Positions 1 through 9,712 of a DNA stretch of 64,000 nt are shown piece after piece. Every line of letters begins with the position of its first letter. The stretch's first letter is position 1. The translations under genes were made by a program, and so were the position numbers. The notes under the pieces are model-generated. The model had not been told where the DNA came from. It saw nothing but the letters and a program-made list of their open reading frames with translations, and did not search any database. The DNA is from an uncultured delta proteobacterium (GTDB lineage: Bacteria > Desulfobacterota > Desulfobulbia > Desulfobulbales > Desulfocapsaceae), in NCBI GenBank assembly GCA_903875445.1, contig CAIQWD010000100.1:30742-94741 (forward strand), read 5' to 3'.

Positions 1-3
1 AAA

Positions 4-1968
4 TCATGAAATTTTCGGCACCTGCCGACTGGTGAGCAGCTGCAGAGCATCTTCCGCGGCCTTCCGGCATTCTCGGCTCCAGGCAGGCACCACGGCAAAT
101 CTCCGTTCGCTGCTTATCCGTTCAAGAAATTCCTCCGTCCCCATTATTTGCAATTCGGCCATCGCCCTAATGGTTTTTTCGAGCCACGGCAACTCTTTTT
201 GGTCCTCGCTGATATTTTCCAAAAAATCGAGAATAATCTGGCCCGCTGCGGTTTTCAGAGCTGCCGGCAGTGCCTCGTTTTGGGCATATTTTAGATACGA
301 CCCGAGAAGCTGCAAATGATCAGGATTCGCCACTCGGAGAATTGGTCCGACGGCTTCCATAAACGCATCCTGAGGATCATTCTGCAATTCGGCAAGCACA
401 TTGTCGGCAATTAGATCACCCAGCGAAGTCTCAAAGAGGAAGGCGAAAAAAGGATAAGCGTATATATAGGATGGCCGAAAAATGATCGGGGCAACTTTTT
501 TTACGCGAAAGGCATCCAGTGCCTCCAGATGGGGGCGCAGGCTCTTCATCGTCTCCGGATGCATATGGCAGACGATCTCGGTCAATTCATAAAAATGTTT
601 CTTTTCCCTGGCCATGCCGACGACCAACAATTCGTTGACTGCATAAGGCCAGAGAAGGGGGTGTAGAGTGTTGGGCATGCCGTTCCACAAATCGACAAGG
701 AATTCGCAGGAAGTGACAGAGGGTGACTCGCGCAGGACAACAAGAATCATCCTGAGAAGTTTATGAAAACGATCCCGTGTGTTGTCGTCGACAAAATGTT
801 TGTTTCCGGCCAGCAGCACAGCCCATTCCCTGGCAGACAACGGGCTTCTTAGAATTGTCGCCAGCATCTGTTCACAACGCTCGGTAAGCTTTTGTTTTTC
901 AGTTGCGTGCAGCAGCTGGAAAAGGATGGAAAGAGTTTCTCTGCGATCGATAGTAGAAAGATTTTCCAATATTTTTGAAGCCATGCGGTTATCATTGACA
1001 AACTGTTGCAAAGCGGTTGCCGAGATCTCCGAGACCGGCTTTTCCGTCTTGCCAAGTCCTGTCATCGCTGTTTGCGACCCTTCACTCACCCAGCTCTTCG
1101 AGTTGGCCATACCCGACAAATGGGAAACCAGCAGGCTGATCGTCTCTTTTTCTTTTTTACTATCAAGGCCACGCGCAAGGCTTGCAAAAATAGAGGTCAA
1201 AACGTTGACATCTCTCTCGACCATGTTGACGGTTTCCCTTGACTTGGACGAAGAGGTGCTCATGACGGCGGTATGGAGCAAGTTTTGCACATCCAGCCAG
1301 GTTGCGTTGGGAAAACCCTGGAGTTCAATTTTTTTTTCTTTTTCCTGGGCTGACAATTTGACAAGGAAATCTCGACATTTTCGGACATGGACCTCACTCA
1401 GCCCCTGTTTGCCGAGGACAGCGCAAATCTCCTCGATCTTTTGCCGATCGAAAGGCTCGCTGTCGGCGACAACTCCGGTTTGCTTATCAATCGGATACTG
1501 ACGCTCAGTCACCTTAATAGATTCCGGCAGATCAGCTATCTTGAAGCGAAGAGAGGACCCGGTGTTTTGCAGTTGCACCCGCCATGCCAAAATACTTCGA
1601 ACAAACTGGAGAAGCTGCTTATGACTGATGGTCCGTTCAATAAGAAGCGTTCCGATACCAAGGCTTGCCAGCAACGCATGCAAATCCCTGATAAAGGGGG
1701 CCGCGTGCGGCAACACCATTTTTTCAAGGAGAAGCCGATCTTTTTCAACCTCGAGACGTATGGTATTGCAGGCGGGGAAAGTCTCCCGGAGCTGCTGGAT
1801 GAATTTTCCGGCAGCCTGGTCGAGAACTACATGCCCTAAAGGATAATAGATGCCGATTTTGAATAGCCGGTAAAACACCTCTACAATATAAACAGGTGCC
1901 CCCTCGGATACGTCAACACGGCGAACTTGTAGAGATTCAACTCCCTTCATTGTGATGGCCGGTGGCAA
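4..1968 (-). CDS. large helical hypothetical protein
   Basis: I do not recognise a named family for this 654-residue protein. Residues about 40-130 contain a pattern (IYYPLGH ... FIQQL ... LLASLGIGTLLIERTI ... LLQFVRSIL) that I have seen at the N-terminus of HEAT-like or regulatory proteins of Desulfobacterota. The rest reads as leucine-rich helices with no signal peptide or membrane segment, so a cytoplasmic location is likely. The frame opens with TTG at 1968; the next in-frame ATG is at 1950 (MKGVESLQ), and neither has a convincing ribosome binding site, so the start is uncertain. The stop is three bases from the window edge. The protein resembles in style, not clearly in sequence, the 1122-residue protein at 53411-56779. 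Confidence 0.7.
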   Translation of the reverse strand: MPPAITMKGVESLQVRRVDVSEGAPVYIVEVFYRLFKIGIYYPLGHVVLDQAAGKFIQQLRETFPACNTIRLEVEKDRLLLEKMVLPHAAPFIRDLHALLASLGIGTLLIERTISHKQLLQFVRSILAWRVQLQNTGSSLRFKIADLPESIKVTERQYPIDKQTGVVADSEPFDRQKIEEICAVLGKQGLSEVHVRKCRDFLVKLSAQEKEKKIELQGFPNATWLDVQNLLHTAVMSTSSSKSRETVNMVERDVNVLTSIFASLARGLDSKKEKETISLLVSHLSGMANSKSWVSEGSQTAMTGLGKTEKPVSEISATALQQFVNDNRMASKILENLSTIDRRETLSILFQLLHATEKQKLTERCEQMLATILRSPLSAREWAVLLAGNKHFVDDNTRDRFHKLLRMILVVLRESPSVTSCEFLVDLWNGMPNTLHPLLWPYAVNELLVVGMAREKKHFYELTEIVCHMHPETMKSLRPHLEALDAFRVKKVAPIIFRPSYIYAYPFFAFLFETSLGDLIADNVLAELQNDPQDAFMEAVGPILRVANPDHLQLLGSYLKYAQNEALPAALKTAAGQIILDFLENISEDQKELPWLEKTIRAMAELQIMGTEEFLERISSERRFAVVPAWSRECRKAAEDALQLLTSRQVPKIS

Positions 1969-2046
1969 ACCATGTGGAGGTTAAGACAGAGGAGGTAAGG
2001 CCATACTTTCTCGGTAAAGAAAACAGAATGGCCTGTGTCCGGATTG

Positions 2047-3882
2047 TTAATGCACCGGCGGAACCGAGTCGGGGTCGCTCAGGGCATCCTGGCCTATGCT
2101 GCCGGTCTTGGCGGGAGAGGCAAAGGCCCTGTCAAGCCCATCGATTTTCGTAGGTGAGCTCACATCCTGATCCGCCAGTACCAAAAGTTTCGGATCGATG
2201 GCCATCATCTCCTGTTCCACCCTCTCAAGGTTGCTGATCACCTTCGATTTGATATCCACTTCGGGATATTTCACCAAGATGCTTTTCAACAATCTGTGGG
2301 TTTCGATCAGAAGTTTCTTCCGACTCTCTACATCCGTGGTCTTGGTAAACCTGGTAAACAGGTTGGCCGCCTTTTTCCGATCGGCTTTGGCCGCCTCAAC
2401 CGACATCTCCTTGATCTTTTCTTTTGCCTTGGTGGAATATTCGGAATCGGAGAGCTTGGTGAACACGGCGATCGCTTCATCGAATTTTTCAGCTTTTGCC
2501 AATACCATTCCGTTATTCCACTGTTTTTGCAGCTCTTGTATGACTGCCATCCGTTGTGTTTCCTTTTCCACCGCATCGGTTAACGACACCTCCTCGCTCT
2601 TGCCTTTGAGGGCGAGGAGTTTATCCGGACCGATTATATCGGACGGCAGGGTTTTGAGGAGATCCTGCGCTTCTTGGAATTTATTCTCGGATCGCAGCTT
2701 TTCGACTTGGCTCATGAACCCGTCAAACCACTTGTCGGCGGCGGTTTTTACCTTTGTTTTAATAATCTCGATATTGGCCGCTACCGGTGAATAGGGGTAT
2801 TTGCCGAGGAAATTCTCTGCCTGCCAAAGCAATTTATACCCTCCCTGTTCGACAACATACTCAAGATAATCGCGGAGGATAGCGGAGTATTCCTTCAGCT
2901 CCGGGCCGCTTTCCTTGGACCGATCGAGTAACGATAATTGCAGTTTCGACCATTCCTCCAGGCGACCGATGTTTTGATAATCCTCGGAGATTTTTTTATA
3001 CTGCCCTGTCGCTGCCTTATAATTGCCGGAGGCAATATACAGATCGGCAAGAATTTTTCTAAGAGACACGATATCGGTAGCCTGCACATCCGAGGACGAC
3101 ATCTGATCGACCACCTGCTGATAAATTTCCGCCGCTTTGTCTTCCTTTTTAAGATACATCAGGGCGTTGCCATAGTTGATCTTGCTGCGGAGGTGCACTC
3201 GACCAACCTGTCCGCTCGGGATTTTCTGCCAAACCTGGAGTACCTCCTGGTATTCACGATTTTCGGCATGCCTGTCGATCAGTGTCTCAAGCTGCGCAAG
3301 GTCGGCTGTATCCTCGCGCTGATTCCAGCCGGCGGTCTGGCCGGTAGAATCGGTCAGCAATCGCCCACAGGTGCTTTCCATAAAAGATATATCATTTTTC
3401 TCAAGTTCGATGACACCGGCACTACCTATCCTTTCAGCAGTCGCCGCTTTCTGGGTCTGCAATACTTTGCTGCGCAGGTCGGTGTAGCTGCTCAGAACAG
3501 TCTGCAATTTGCGAAAACAGCGAACCATTTCCGCCGCTTCATCATCCTTGACTTGTTTCTTCGCCGCTTGACTATCCAACTCCTTCCAACGTTCGAGTTT
3601 CCGCCCATATTCAAAGATACGGTCATTGATAAAAACCATGGAGGGAAGAGTACCCGGAATATTTTCCTCGGTTATTTCCGGTGGTTCAGGTTCCACCGGT
3701 TCCAAGGTCATAAGAGGCGATCCTGCCCCGGTGATCTTGTTTTCAGAACTGGAAGGGGTTGGCGATTTCTTTGAAGGCGACGGTGTAGGGGTAGTTTGTA
3801 CCTGAGTTTTTTTGGGAATTGCGCAAGCCCCAAGACTTGCGGCACAAAACATGACAAACGCATATCGGACGATTTTTCTCAT
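2047..3882 (-). CDS. TPR-like lipoprotein
   Basis: Predicted 611-residue outer-membrane or periplasmic lipoprotein. I chose the ATG at 3882 over an upstream ATG at 3945 because it begins directly with a signal sequence (MRKIVRYAFVMFCAASLGAC) ending in the lipobox LGAC. A Pro/Ser/Thr-rich linker follows the lipidated Cys. The remainder is alpha-helical with repeat-like units of about 34 residues (for example around NYGNALMYLKKEDKAAEIY and LRKILADLYIASGNYKAA) resembling tetratricopeptide repeats, which normally mediate protein-protein contacts. It lies 32 bp downstream of the large penicillin-binding protein on the same strand, so a scaffold role in envelope growth is possible, but this is inference. 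A hairpin (AGGCCAT/ATGGCCT) follows the stop. Confidence 0.8.
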   Translation of the reverse strand: MRKIVRYAFVMFCAASLGACAIPKKTQVQTTPTPSPSKKSPTPSSSENKITGAGSPLMTLEPVEPEPPEITEENIPGTLPSMVFINDRIFEYGRKLERWKELDSQAAKKQVKDDEAAEMVRCFRKLQTVLSSYTDLRSKVLQTQKAATAERIGSAGVIELEKNDISFMESTCGRLLTDSTGQTAGWNQREDTADLAQLETLIDRHAENREYQEVLQVWQKIPSGQVGRVHLRSKINYGNALMYLKKEDKAAEIYQQVVDQMSSSDVQATDIVSLRKILADLYIASGNYKAATGQYKKISEDYQNIGRLEEWSKLQLSLLDRSKESGPELKEYSAILRDYLEYVVEQGGYKLLWQAENFLGKYPYSPVAANIEIIKTKVKTAADKWFDGFMSQVEKLRSENKFQEAQDLLKTLPSDIIGPDKLLALKGKSEEVSLTDAVEKETQRMAVIQELQKQWNNGMVLAKAEKFDEAIAVFTKLSDSEYSTKAKEKIKEMSVEAAKADRKKAANLFTRFTKTTDVESRKKLLIETHRLLKSILVKYPEVDIKSKVISNLERVEQEMMAIDPKLLVLADQDVSSPTKIDGLDRAFASPAKTGSIGQDALSDPDSVPPVH

Positions 3883-3914
3883 AGTAGCTATCTCTTGATT
3901 TTTCTGTTTAAATA

Positions 3915-6900
3915 TTATTTGCCGCTCTCGGCTATCGTTTGCCAAAATGGCTGATAATTTCTCTCTCCCACAAAGTGCCCCGTTTCCGACTTTGTCCCAA
4001 AGGTCAAAATAGCCGGTTGGTAGCGTGCAGCGGGGCTTACCTGCTGCATCGGCTCAATCGCCTGGCCACCCTGGTTAGGCGATGATCCTACATACACCTG
4101 CCCCAGTTCCTTACGTTTAATCTTCAGACCATTAAACGACAGATCTATCGGGTCAAGTCTTGCGGCGTAACCTTGCTCACGCAATAAAACATTAGCAATC
4201 TCGCTCCATGCCGGCAAGGCTCCGGCAGCACCGCTGATGCGGGTAGCTTTACGGCGCATCGGTTGATTATTATCAAAGCCCACATATACCCCGACGGCAT
4301 AACCATCCTCGAGAACGAGAGAATCTCCGCCTACGGCTATCCCGGGTACGTATCCGAAAAATGAAGCGTTGGCATAATTATTTGCCGTTCCGGTTTTTCC
4401 GAGCAGCGGCACGGGAAGGTTCAACTTTGCAATTTCCGTCCCCGTTCCCTGACCATTATCCCGGAGTCTGACTTTTTCATTGGCGGTCTTGCCGGTGCCG
4501 AATTTTACAACATTCTCGAGAATTCCGCCAATCGCCAAAGCAGTTTTCTCATCGACAACCTTTCTGCTCGTCGGGGTTGTTTGATAAAGCACCTTCCCCT
4601 CTTCCGATTCAATGCGATCGAGTATCGCCAGGGAATCGTTGCTCTCATCCTGGTCATTCTCACCATACGTCGTAACCTTACCGGTAACGAGTCCTTCATA
4701 CATTCGCGTTGCCTCCAGCAAGGTGACAACATTGGAACCCAGGGGAAAGGAGAGGACAGGCTCGAGCCCCCCCTTTATCCCCAGTCGGCCCGCCAACTGG
4801 ATAAGATAATGCAGTCCTACGGTAATACGAAAATCCTCAAGCTGGGAAAGAACCTGGAAACTGTATGGCAGACCGTTGCTGAGTTTCTGATATTCTTCCT
4901 CCACCTGCTCTTCGACTTTATCAAAGGTGCCGGCGCTCAGCGCATCTTTTAATTGGATTTTCTGCCAAAACAAGGCGGTTTCGACACTGTTCAAACCTTG
5001 CAGGTGGGAACGGAGCCGCTCCCCATCCATGCGCGTCAGATGCGCCGGCGCATCCTCGGCTCGAAAGAAGGAAAAGGTTCCGTTTATTCGGTTGGAATAT
5101 AATCCGCCCGATGGGGATTGCAAAAGAGGGTCGCCTGTGCCGACATCCGTCGACTTTTCAAACATCGATTTAAATGCGGTGAGTTCGTCCCTGAGAGACC
5201 TGAGTGAAACGTAACGATTGGCAAGAACTTTTTTGCGAACGGCAATTTCCTCATTATCGGCCTTAGTCGAGGCATCGTCCTTTACCCGCATGTCATCTTC
5301 GACTTCCTCCTTATATCGGTCAAAGTTAAGCCCGAAAGGTAGATCCTTGATAATCCCGTACTCAGCCTCCAACCCGTCGAAAATAAAATCGGTTTCCAGA
5401 CTTTCTACAGCCGTGCGATACGCCGCTGCCCGTAGTACTTCACGGTTGACCTGTATCCCATAGCGGTCACGTATTCTTGCGCTGTAAGCCCGATAGGGTT
5501 CTTCTTTTCCGTCACTGACCTTCGGTGCCAATCCAAGGTTTTCAGCTACCTCACGAAACTGCAGAGGAGTGAGGTGATCGCAGAGGTGGGCAAGAAGCCA
5601 TACCGTGGCCACATTTTCCGAATGAACTCCGGCATAATCCATGGAAACCCAGTCAAAAGGACTTTTATGATCCGGCCTGGGAAAATAAGGCCGGCCGTTC
5701 AATACGAAAATATTCCGGCGGTTCATCAGCATGTCGGCACTGTTCCAACCAAGTTGCAGGGCAGCGGTAAATACCAGCGTTTTAAAAGCGGAGCCCATTG
5801 TTCTCCGGGCCTGGATCGCCCGATTGAAAAACCGATTCTCAGTTCCGCCTGCCATACCGTGAATGGCGCCATCCCGTAATACCAAGGCTCCCCCTTGCAC
5901 TTGCGGATATTTTTCTAAGGCAAACAGGGGGATCAGGCCGTTCTGGGCACGAACACTGACCCAGACCCTGTCTCCCTTTTGCAATTGCTCAACTAGTTGC
6001 TCCTGATCTCCGGCCGCAGGTTCGGTCCACAGATTTTTTTGCCATTTTACCCGAGCCTTGACCAGTTCCGACAACCCAGACGCATCAATTACACCCCGTC
6101 CGAGTTTTTTATCCAGTTCGACACCTATTCGGATATCTTTGCCCTTGCCACTTATCTCGGTGATCGTGCCGAAAAGGAATTCTCCTTCGCTGACTATCGA
6201 ATCGCCGCTGTAATCAAGGCCGCCAAGCTCTTCCTGGACTTCCTTCCTCTCATATCCCCGCAGTCGAACATCAAGGTGGGATAATTCCCCGCGGAGGATG
6301 GACAAGGTTTTTTCCTGAAGTTCGCGATCGATAGTGGTGATTATCCTCACCCCCGAGGTGGCAATGTTGGAAACGTCATTTTTTTCCAGAGCGCCCAGCA
6401 CCTCCGTTGAAGATACCGCTTCACGGACCATTTCCATTGCATAATCGAGAGCATAGCCGACCTTACCCTGATTAAACCGCAGGTCTTCGGCAACGCCTTC
6501 TTGGTATTCGGCTGCACTGATCATACCCAGGTCGCGCATTTTCCCGAGCACGTACTCAAGCCGGGCCTTGCCCCTCGTTTTGGCAAGATCGGCGCCCTGG
6601 TCGGTCTTTTTAATGAATGGATTATAATAATTCGGCCTCTTCACACTGCCGGCAATAAAGGCACATTCGAGCATTGTCAGTTCTTGCGGCTTTTTATCAA
6701 AGTAGTACCTGGCGGCAACCCCGAGGCCAAGGCCATTGCCGCTTACATAAAATTGATTGGCATAAAATTCGAAAATCTTTTCCTTGGGGTAATGGTATTC
6801 CAGTCGTAAGGCAAAAAGGAGTTCTTTGAGTTTCGCCTGAAGGGATCTGTCTGTTCTCTTAAAGAGATTCTTGGCGGTCTGCTGGGTCAGGGTACTCCCT

Positions 6901-7259
6901 CCCTGCACAACCTTGCCGGCCTGAACATTGCGGAAAATAGCCCGGGCAATACCGAGCGGATCAAAACCTACGTGGGTAAAAAACCGTTCATCTTCTGAGG
7001 CCACAAGGGCATTAACAAAATTTTTGGGGATCTCTTCATAGGTCACATACTGGCGGTGGGCGGTATCAAAGAATACCCCGAGTTTTGTTGTGCCATCGCT
7101 GTAATAGACCTGACTTTCCTTACCGAGAATACGACGAATATTATCCTGCCGAATTTCCTCGCCCGGTTCGACGACAACCAGCCAGTACACCAAGCCCAGC
7201 AAGGCCCCGGCAGCGATCACGCCCAAGGCAATTGTCATAATGAAAATCTTTTTCAACAT
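3915..7259 (-). CDS. class A penicillin-binding protein (PBP1A type) with long insertion
   Basis: Bifunctional peptidoglycan glycosyltransferase and transpeptidase anchored in the inner membrane. The start at 7259 (MLKKIFIMTIALG) gives 1114 residues with one N-terminal membrane anchor at about 8-30; an upstream ATG at 7376 would place 39 unrelated residues before it. The GT51 domain shows EDERFF with the catalytic Glu at about residue 89 and the GGSTLTQQ motif. The transpeptidase motifs are SxxK (Ser about 490, GSAFK), SxN (SEN, about 547) and KTG (about 955). The gap between SxN and KTG is about 400 residues, far more than the 120-180 usual in PBP1A, so a helical insertion of some 230 residues sits inside the transpeptidase. 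All catalytic motifs are intact. The downstream lipoprotein gene begins 32 bp after its stop. Confidence 0.93.
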   Translation of the reverse strand: MLKKIFIMTIALGVIAAGALLGLVYWLVVVEPGEEIRQDNIRRILGKESQVYYSDGTTKLGVFFDTAHRQYVTYEEIPKNFVNALVASEDERFFTHVGFDPLGIARAIFRNVQAGKVVQGGSTLTQQTAKNLFKRTDRSLQAKLKELLFALRLEYHYPKEKIFEFYANQFYVSGNGLGLGVAARYYFDKKPQELTMLECAFIAGSVKRPNYYNPFIKKTDQGADLAKTRGKARLEYVLGKMRDLGMISAAEYQEGVAEDLRFNQGKVGYALDYAMEMVREAVSSTEVLGALEKNDVSNIATSGVRIITTIDRELQEKTLSILRGELSHLDVRLRGYERKEVQEELGGLDYSGDSIVSEGEFLFGTITEISGKGKDIRIGVELDKKLGRGVIDASGLSELVKARVKWQKNLWTEPAAGDQEQLVEQLQKGDRVWVSVRAQNGLIPLFALEKYPQVQGGALVLRDGAIHGMAGGTENRFFNRAIQARRTMGSAFKTLVFTAALQLGWNSADMLMNRRNIFVLNGRPYFPRPDHKSPFDWVSMDYAGVHSENVATVWLLAHLCDHLTPLQFREVAENLGLAPKVSDGKEEPYRAYSARIRDRYGIQVNREVLRAAAYRTAVESLETDFIFDGLEAEYGIIKDLPFGLNFDRYKEEVEDDMRVKDDASTKADNEEIAVRKKVLANRYVSLRSLRDELTAFKSMFEKSTDVGTGDPLLQSPSGGLYSNRINGTFSFFRAEDAPAHLTRMDGERLRSHLQGLNSVETALFWQKIQLKDALSAGTFDKVEEQVEEEYQKLSNGLPYSFQVLSQLEDFRITVGLHYLIQLAGRLGIKGGLEPVLSFPLGSNVVTLLEATRMYEGLVTGKVTTYGENDQDESNDSLAILDRIESEEGKVLYQTTPTSRKVVDEKTALAIGGILENVVKFGTGKTANEKVRLRDNGQGTGTEIAKLNLPVPLLGKTGTANNYANASFFGYVPGIAVGGDSLVLEDGYAVGVYVGFDNNQPMRRKATRISGAAGALPAWSEIANVLLREQGYAARLDPIDLSFNGLKIKRKELGQVYVGSSPNQGGQAIEPMQQVSPAARYQPAILTFGTKSETGHFVGERNYQPFWQTIAESGK

Positions 7260-7441
7260 ATTTCTTGCATGGTTGAGACAAAAGAGATGAACAATGGGGA
7301 GAAAAAACAACCTCAACGGAGAGTTCGACGTATAATCCTTGCAATTAACGAAAAGTTCGGTTTTATATACTGTCAATTGCCGGTAGCAACCTGACGGCTA
7401 TGAATGTACATGGTTATCAGAGATATCTCAACAGACTAATT

Positions 7442-7503
7442 AGGAGCCGTTGGGAAATAGCTGGTCCATTTATAACCATTTCCTTACGGCTCCTTATGCC
7501 GTT
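7442..7503 (+). repeat. palindromic repeat family A, copy 1
   Basis: An imperfect inverted repeat: left arm AGGAGCCGT at 7442, right arm ACGGCTCCT ending at 7494, separated by GGAAAT...ATTTCC and an AT-rich loop, then the conserved tail TATGCCGTT to 7503. Related copies lie at 15888-15949, 38583-38643 (opposite strand) and 50082-50140, with a partial one at 38544-38580. This copy sits between the divergent PBP and mltD genes. Confidence 0.85.
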
Positions 7504-7531
7504 ACAGGCATCTCTTTGGGCATGTTATAGT
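7502..7531 (+). promoter_or_regulatory. possible sigma-70 promoter for mltD
   Basis: TTACAG at 7502-7507 and TATAGT at 7526-7531 are separated by 18 bp, about 70 bp upstream of the mltD start. The -35 box overlaps the end of the conserved tail of repeat copy A1. The -10 box is good (5 of 6) and the -35 box weak (4 of 6), so this is a modest call. Confidence 0.35.
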
Positions 7532-7603
7532 TTTACAGCGGCTTAGCAAATCAACGGTCTTTTAACAGGGCCTTTCACCAGTAAACAACAACCGGATTGG
7601 CGA

Positions 7604-9316
7604 ATGACACAGACACCCCATACGATTGTTAAGACCCTCGTTCTCTTGCCTTTTTTATTGTTCCTCTCCGGTTGTGCCGACCGTATCCATTATGGAACAA
7701 TTTTCCAAGGTGCTCCTCAGGAAGTTGCCGCAAACAGTGCCGCCAATAAGCCTGATACGGAACTCCAGGATACCGAACCGGAAATGTGCTTGGATCAAGA
7801 GTTAAATGCACTCAACCAAACAGGTCTGTGGAATGACCCGTATCCACCGATGAGCTTTGATCCGACCGAAAATGTATCCTTTGATTTTCCGGTCGTTTTG
7901 AATAAACAGGTGGAAATGTATATCCATTTTTTCCAAAATGACTTTAGAGAGCAATTTGCCCATTGGCTGCAAAGGGCTGCCGCCTATATGCCGATGATGG
8001 AGACAGCATTGGCCGAAGCCGGGTTGCCAAAAGATTTAGTGTATCTGGCAATGATTGAAAGTGGCTATAACCCGCTCGCCTGTTCGCGGTCGATGGCGGT
8101 TGGCCTTTGGCAATTCATGGAAGGCACCGGATCACAGTATAACCTGGAAATCGACAAGTATGTCGACGAGCGTCGTGATCCTGAAAAATCCACTCAAGCC
8201 GCAGCGACCTTTCTTGCCGACCTTTACAAGGAATTCGGTGACTGGCATCTCGCCGTTGCTGCCTACAACGGTGGTCCCGGCAAGATCCGCAACGGGCTCA
8301 GCAAATATGGCGTCAACAATTTCTGGGAACTGGCCAGCAAAGATTATCTGGCCTTGGAAACCAAACGCTATGTGCCGAAACTCATTGCTGCCCTCATTAT
8401 TGCCAAACAACCGGAAAAGTTCGGATTTACGCAACTTGTCTACCATACCCCGCAACGCTACGATGTCATCACCGTCAACCCGGGAATGGGCCTTGATGCG
8501 GTGGCTCTGCTCGCTAACAGTAGTACCGACAAAATAAAACAGCTCAATCACGAACTCCGCCAAAATAGAACGCCACCTAACGTCACTGATTATGAAGTTA
8601 AAATTCCTTACGGTACAGCAGCGTTGGCGATGAAAAACATGCCTCGTTTGCATGCCACTGTCACAACCGCTTACAAGACTCACAAAATTGGCAAAAAGGA
8701 TACCCTCACCTCCGTCTGCGCCCTGTACGATGTAAATAAAACCACTCTTCTGAAAGCAAACAATCTGCAAGGCGGCAAGCTGAATTTCGGCCAGAATCTG
8801 AGAATTCCTTACAACTCCATTGCCTACCAGCTCCTGCCGGAAAATATTGCCAAGACAAAAGCCGCGAACCACGACAACCTGGTTATGCATCAGGTCAAGC
8901 CGGGTGAAACCGTTTCCAGAATCTCCAAACTCTATAGTGTTCCTCCTGACTTGATCATGTCTTGGAATAATTTAAAGAATGTGAAAGCAGTCAAGACAGG
9001 ACAACAACTTGCACTGTATATCGACCAGCGCGATGCCATAGGGACCGGCGAGAAAACCAGTCGTATTGACCTTGAGAAAATCGCCGGACTCGAAAAAAAT
9101 CCGAAACTGGTTTTTTTAAAAGCAGAAAAAAGAAAGACTCATATCACAGAAATCCGTGCAACCGATTCCTATGCCTCATATAATGTCCAGGACGGCGACA
9201 CTTTGTATACTATTTCCCAGAGGTTCAGTGCCTCAACATCGGAAATCAAAAAATGGAATAACCTGAAATCCGACCTCATTTATCCCGGCGATGTATTGAA
9301 ACTGAAAAAGGCATAA
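7604..9316 (+). CDS. mltD: membrane-bound lytic murein transglycosylase D, LysM-type
   Basis: Cleaves the glycan strands of peptidoglycan to form 1,6-anhydro-muropeptides. The 570-residue precursor has a lipoprotein signal (LFLSGC, Cys about 24), so it is expected to be anchored in the outer membrane. An SLT domain at about residues 120-260 contains the catalytic Glu in IESGYNP, then GLWQFM and AAYNGGPGKI, all typical of the family. Three LysM modules follow: about 355-405 (THKIGKKDTLTSVC), 425-475 (HQVKPGETVSRIS) and 525-570 (YNVQDGDTLYTIS). They bind peptidoglycan. The ATG follows GGATTGGCGA, a weak ribosome binding site. Divergent from the PBP at 3915-7259. Confidence 0.95.
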   Translation: MTQTPHTIVKTLVLLPFLLFLSGCADRIHYGTIFQGAPQEVAANSAANKPDTELQDTEPEMCLDQELNALNQTGLWNDPYPPMSFDPTENVSFDFPVVLNKQVEMYIHFFQNDFREQFAHWLQRAAAYMPMMETALAEAGLPKDLVYLAMIESGYNPLACSRSMAVGLWQFMEGTGSQYNLEIDKYVDERRDPEKSTQAAATFLADLYKEFGDWHLAVAAYNGGPGKIRNGLSKYGVNNFWELASKDYLALETKRYVPKLIAALIIAKQPEKFGFTQLVYHTPQRYDVITVNPGMGLDAVALLANSSTDKIKQLNHELRQNRTPPNVTDYEVKIPYGTAALAMKNMPRLHATVTTAYKTHKIGKKDTLTSVCALYDVNKTTLLKANNLQGGKLNFGQNLRIPYNSIAYQLLPENIAKTKAANHDNLVMHQVKPGETVSRISKLYSVPPDLIMSWNNLKNVKAVKTGQQLALYIDQRDAIGTGEKTSRIDLEKIAGLEKNPKLVFLKAEKRKTHITEIRATDSYASYNVQDGDTLYTISQRFSASTSEIKKWNNLKSDLIYPGDVLKLKKA

Positions 9317-9352
9317 GCCCTTTTGCCGTATCCCGCCTTTCATAAAAACTAG

Positions 9353-9712
9353 ATGCTTGAAAACACCCCCCAACCCATCCCGATACTTACCGCCCGACAA
9401 AAACAATTCCTGAAAGCACTGGCCCATCCTCTCAGCCCACTGGTGCAGATTGGCAAGGAGGGTATGAGTGCGGGGATCATCGATACGGTAAAAGCTGAAT
9501 TGCAGAACCATGAATTGATCAAGGTTAAAATAGGCAATAACAGCGGACTGGAAAAACATACCACCTCACAGGCAGTAGCCGAGCAGACGGAGAGCATCCT
9601 GGTACAGCTTATCGGCAAGGTCTTTATTTTGTATAAAGCTAACCCGGAAAAAGCCAAGGACAAAAAAATCAAATTACCATCAGCGGCAAAGCCCTATCCT
9701 GTGCGGCAATGA
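9353..9712 (+). CDS. yhbY: YhbY/CRM-domain RNA-binding protein
   Basis: A 119-residue protein that is almost entirely a CRM (YhbY) domain. The sequence LTARQKQFLKALAHPLSP followed by VQIGKEGMSAGII, KAELQNHELIKVKI and AEQTESILVQLIGKVFILYK is diagnostic. Members bind pre-50S ribosomal particles and RNA. It lies 36 bp after mltD on the same strand. Its last 44 bp overlap the 3' end of the convergent metallo-hydrolase gene; both reading frames look intact. Confidence 0.93.
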   Translation: MLENTPQPIPILTARQKQFLKALAHPLSPLVQIGKEGMSAGIIDTVKAELQNHELIKVKIGNNSGLEKHTTSQAVAEQTESILVQLIGKVFILYKANPEKAKDKKIKLPSAAKPYPVRQ

